Part shown: positions 62,470-64,000 of the stretch, piece after piece
Position numbering within the stretch: position 1 is the stretch's first letter
How the letters are laid out: each line of letters begins with the position of its first letter
DNA from: Erythrobacter rubeus
GTDB lineage: Bacteria; Pseudomonadota; Alphaproteobacteria; Sphingomonadales; Sphingomonadaceae
Reading direction: 5' to 3'
Assembly (NCBI RefSeq): GCF_014705715.1
Contig: NZ_JACXLC010000001.1
Span: 726,457-790,456 of the forward strand
Length of the DNA: 64,000 bases
Notes under the pieces: model-generated
Seen by the model: only the letters and a program-made list of their open reading frames with translations
What the model was told of the DNA's origin: nothing
The model's database searches: none
Translations under genes and position numbers: made by a program

Positions 62470-64000
62470 ATGGCCGACACTTCGCACCGCTTTTTCGATA
62501 TGCACGCGCATGGCTTTGTCCGCGTCGCGACGTCCACGCCGTGTGTTCGCACTGCCAACGTAGCCTACAATACGAAGGGTGTGATTTCGGAGGCGAAGCG
62601 GGCGCATGATTGCAAGGTCGATCTGCTCGTCTATCCTGAGTTGTGCCTTTCATCTTACGCGATCGACGATCTCCATCTTCAGAACGCGCTGCTTGACCGT
62701 GTCGAACAGGCGGTGGGCGAGGTGGTCGAAGCGTCCGCAGACCTAACCCCGGTGCTCATCGTCGGCGCGCCCCTGCGGCGCAATTCCAAGGTGTATAATT
62801 GCGCGCTGGTGATCGCGGGCGGCGAATTGCTCGGCGTGATCCCGAAAAGCTACCTGCCGAATTACCGCGAATTTTATGAGAAGCGCTATTTTGCGCATGG
62901 CCGCAATTGCCAGGATTTGTGGATCGCGGTTGCGGGGGAAGAGGTGCCCTTCGGGACCGACCAGATCTTTGCCGCATCGAACGTGCCCGGCTTCACCTTC
63001 GGCGTCGAGATTTGCGAAGATTTCTGGTCGCCTAACCCGCCCGGAACGCTCGCCGCGCTCGCCGGTGCGCATATCCTTTGCAACCTGTCGGCATCACCGA
63101 TCACGATCGGCCGCGCAGAAGATCGTCACATGCATTGCCGCTCCAGTTCGTCCCGCTCGATCTGCGCGTACGTGTATTCGGCCAGCGGGCATGGAGAGAG
63201 CACGACCGATCTCGCATGGGACGGGCAAGGCGTCGTCTACGAAATGGGATCGCTGCTTGCCGAAAGCGTCCGCTTCGATCTCGATCCCGAGCTGTGCATT
63301 GTCGATATCGATACCGACAAGATCGCAGGCGAGCGGATGCGCAACCAGACATTCTCCGATGCAGCCGAGGCGCACGACCGGCCAGAGGACACTTTCCGGC
63401 GGATCGTCTTCGAGCATGCCCATGTGGACGGCGATATCGGACTGATGCGGCCTGTGCGCCGCTTCCCATTCGTGCCGGACAACGCAAAGACGCTCGATGA
63501 GGATTGCTACGAAGCTTTCAATATTCAGGTCGATGCGCTGATGCGGCGTATCCAGGCGACCAAGCCGGAAAGCCTGGTCATCGGGATATCAGGCGGGCTC
63601 GACAGCACCCACGCTTTGATCGTGGCGGCGAAGGCTTGCGACCGGCTCGATCTGCCGCGCTCGACCATTCGCGGCTATACCATGCCCGGCTTCGGTACGT
63701 CGGATACCACCAAATCCAATGCCTGGAAGCTGATGGAAGCCATGGGCATCACCGCCGAGGAAATCGATATCAAGCCGGCGGCAAAGCTCATGCTGAAGGA
63801 TATCGATCATCCCTTTGCAGGGGGCGAGCCGCATTATGACGTGACTTTCGAGAACGTGCAGGCGGGGCTCCGGACCGACTACTTGTTCCGTCTGGCGGGC
63901 CAGCATAAAGGCTTTGTTGTCGGAACGGGCGATCTGTCCGAACTAGCGCTTGGCTGGTGCACTTACGGCGTCGGTGATCACATGAGTCATTACGGCGTCA
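62470..64000 (+). CDS. nadE: Glutamine-dependent NAD(+) synthetase (3' partial)
   Basis: The frame runs from ATG 62470 to the end of the window without a stop (510 codons visible). An N-terminal nitrilase (glutaminase) domain has the catalytic Glu in VYPELCLSS, the Lys in IPKSYLPNYREF and the Cys in GVEICEDFW. The C-terminal ATP-PPi domain opens with GISGGLDST near residue 377 and includes GTGDLSELALGW. It makes NAD from deamido-NAD, ATP and glutamine-derived ammonia in the cytoplasm. The remaining C-terminal part lies outside the window. It is about 60 bases after the topoisomerase gene, which may be cotranscribed. Confidence 0.96.
   Translation, partial: MADTSHRFFDMHAHGFVRVATSTPCVRTANVAYNTKGVISEAKRAHDCKVDLLVYPELCLSSYAIDDLHLQNALLDRVEQAVGEVVEASADLTPVLIVGAPLRRNSKVYNCALVIAGGELLGVIPKSYLPNYREFYEKRYFAHGRNCQDLWIAVAGEEVPFGTDQIFAASNVPGFTFGVEICEDFWSPNPPGTLAALAGAHILCNLSASPITIGRAEDRHMHCRSSSSRSICAYVYSASGHGESTTDLAWDGQGVVYEMGSLLAESVRFDLDPELCIVDIDTDKIAGERMRNQTFSDAAEAHDRPEDTFRRIVFEHAHVDGDIGLMRPVRRFPFVPDNAKTLDEDCYEAFNIQVDALMRRIQATKPESLVIGISGGLDSTHALIVAAKACDRLDLPRSTIRGYTMPGFGTSDTTKSNAWKLMEAMGITAEEIDIKPAAKLMLKDIDHPFAGGEPHYDVTFENVQAGLRTDYLFRLAGQHKGFVVGTGDLSELALGWCTYGVGDHMSHYGV

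Noticed and set aside
1..64000. CRISPR arrays, insertion sequences, rRNA operons, integrases or prophage genes
   Set aside because: I found no direct-repeat arrays, transposase-like proteins, rRNA-like sequence or phage structural genes on reading both strands.

Overview
The window is high-GC alphaproteobacterial chromosome, most likely from a sphingomonad of the Erythrobacteraceae (Erythrobacter/Altererythrobacter/Qipengyuania type). This rests on gene content and order: rpmF-plsX-fabH-ihfA-merR, mutY next to a DciA-like gene, DsbA-like genes and smc, the miaB/phoH/ybeY/corC genes, a MucR-family regulator, a class II DAHP synthase, egtB-egtD, and many small exported proteins with an 'IVVTG'-type segment after the signal peptide. 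The assignment is inferred from memory of these families, not from a database search. I see no rRNA, CRISPR array, IS element or prophage. One tRNA (Gln, anticodon TTG) is present.

Layout. 1-8.2 kb: the 3' part of cobT, a broken DUF2513 gene, a nitroreductase, cysS, a small membrane protein, a D-2-hydroxyacid dehydrogenase, and a two-gene unit pairing an acetolactate-synthase-like TPP enzyme with an aldehyde dehydrogenase. 8.2-9.7 kb: two small unknown genes divergent from an S24-type repressor, with paired operator-like dyads between them. 9.8-14.2 kb: an MBL hydrolase, a MAPEG protein and the rpmF-plsX-fabH-ihfA-merR unit. 14.2-21 kb: smc preceded by two DsbA-like genes and a DciA-like gene, divergent from mutY. 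21-30.2 kb: a serine hydrolase, nudC, a FrnE-like protein, a cytochrome c'/b561 pair, an SDR, mgtE, a cyclophilin, a lipase-like lipoprotein and a nucleotidyltransferase-like protein.

30.2-46 kb is the most unusual part. The translation and RNA-maintenance genes miaB, phoH, ybeY and corC, which I expect to be contiguous, are separated by accessory genes. Three tandem paralogous exported proteins lie between miaB and phoH, and the middle copy is frameshifted. An SGNH-like protein, an S41 peptidase with a MarR regulator, and a TPR-containing histidine kinase lie between phoH and ybeY. A LysR gene follows corC. The related nfuA-rutE-tsaB-rimI-mucR-fur-plsC genes then run on the opposite strand, suggesting inversion of one half of an ancestral cluster.

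48.7-64 kb: a large M16 peptidase, class II DAHP synthase, a diguanylate cyclase, the ergothioneine genes egtB-egtD with an FAD amine oxidase-like gene, an SDR, tRNA-Gln, a GPH-family transporter, a YghU-like glutathione transferase, topoisomerase IB and the 5' part of a glutamine-dependent NAD synthetase that runs off the window.

Most genes are ordinary housekeeping. The strongest candidates for something new are the tandem exported family at 32.3-35.4 kb, the operator arrangements at 8.94 kb and 39.2 kb, and the orphan TPR sensor kinase.
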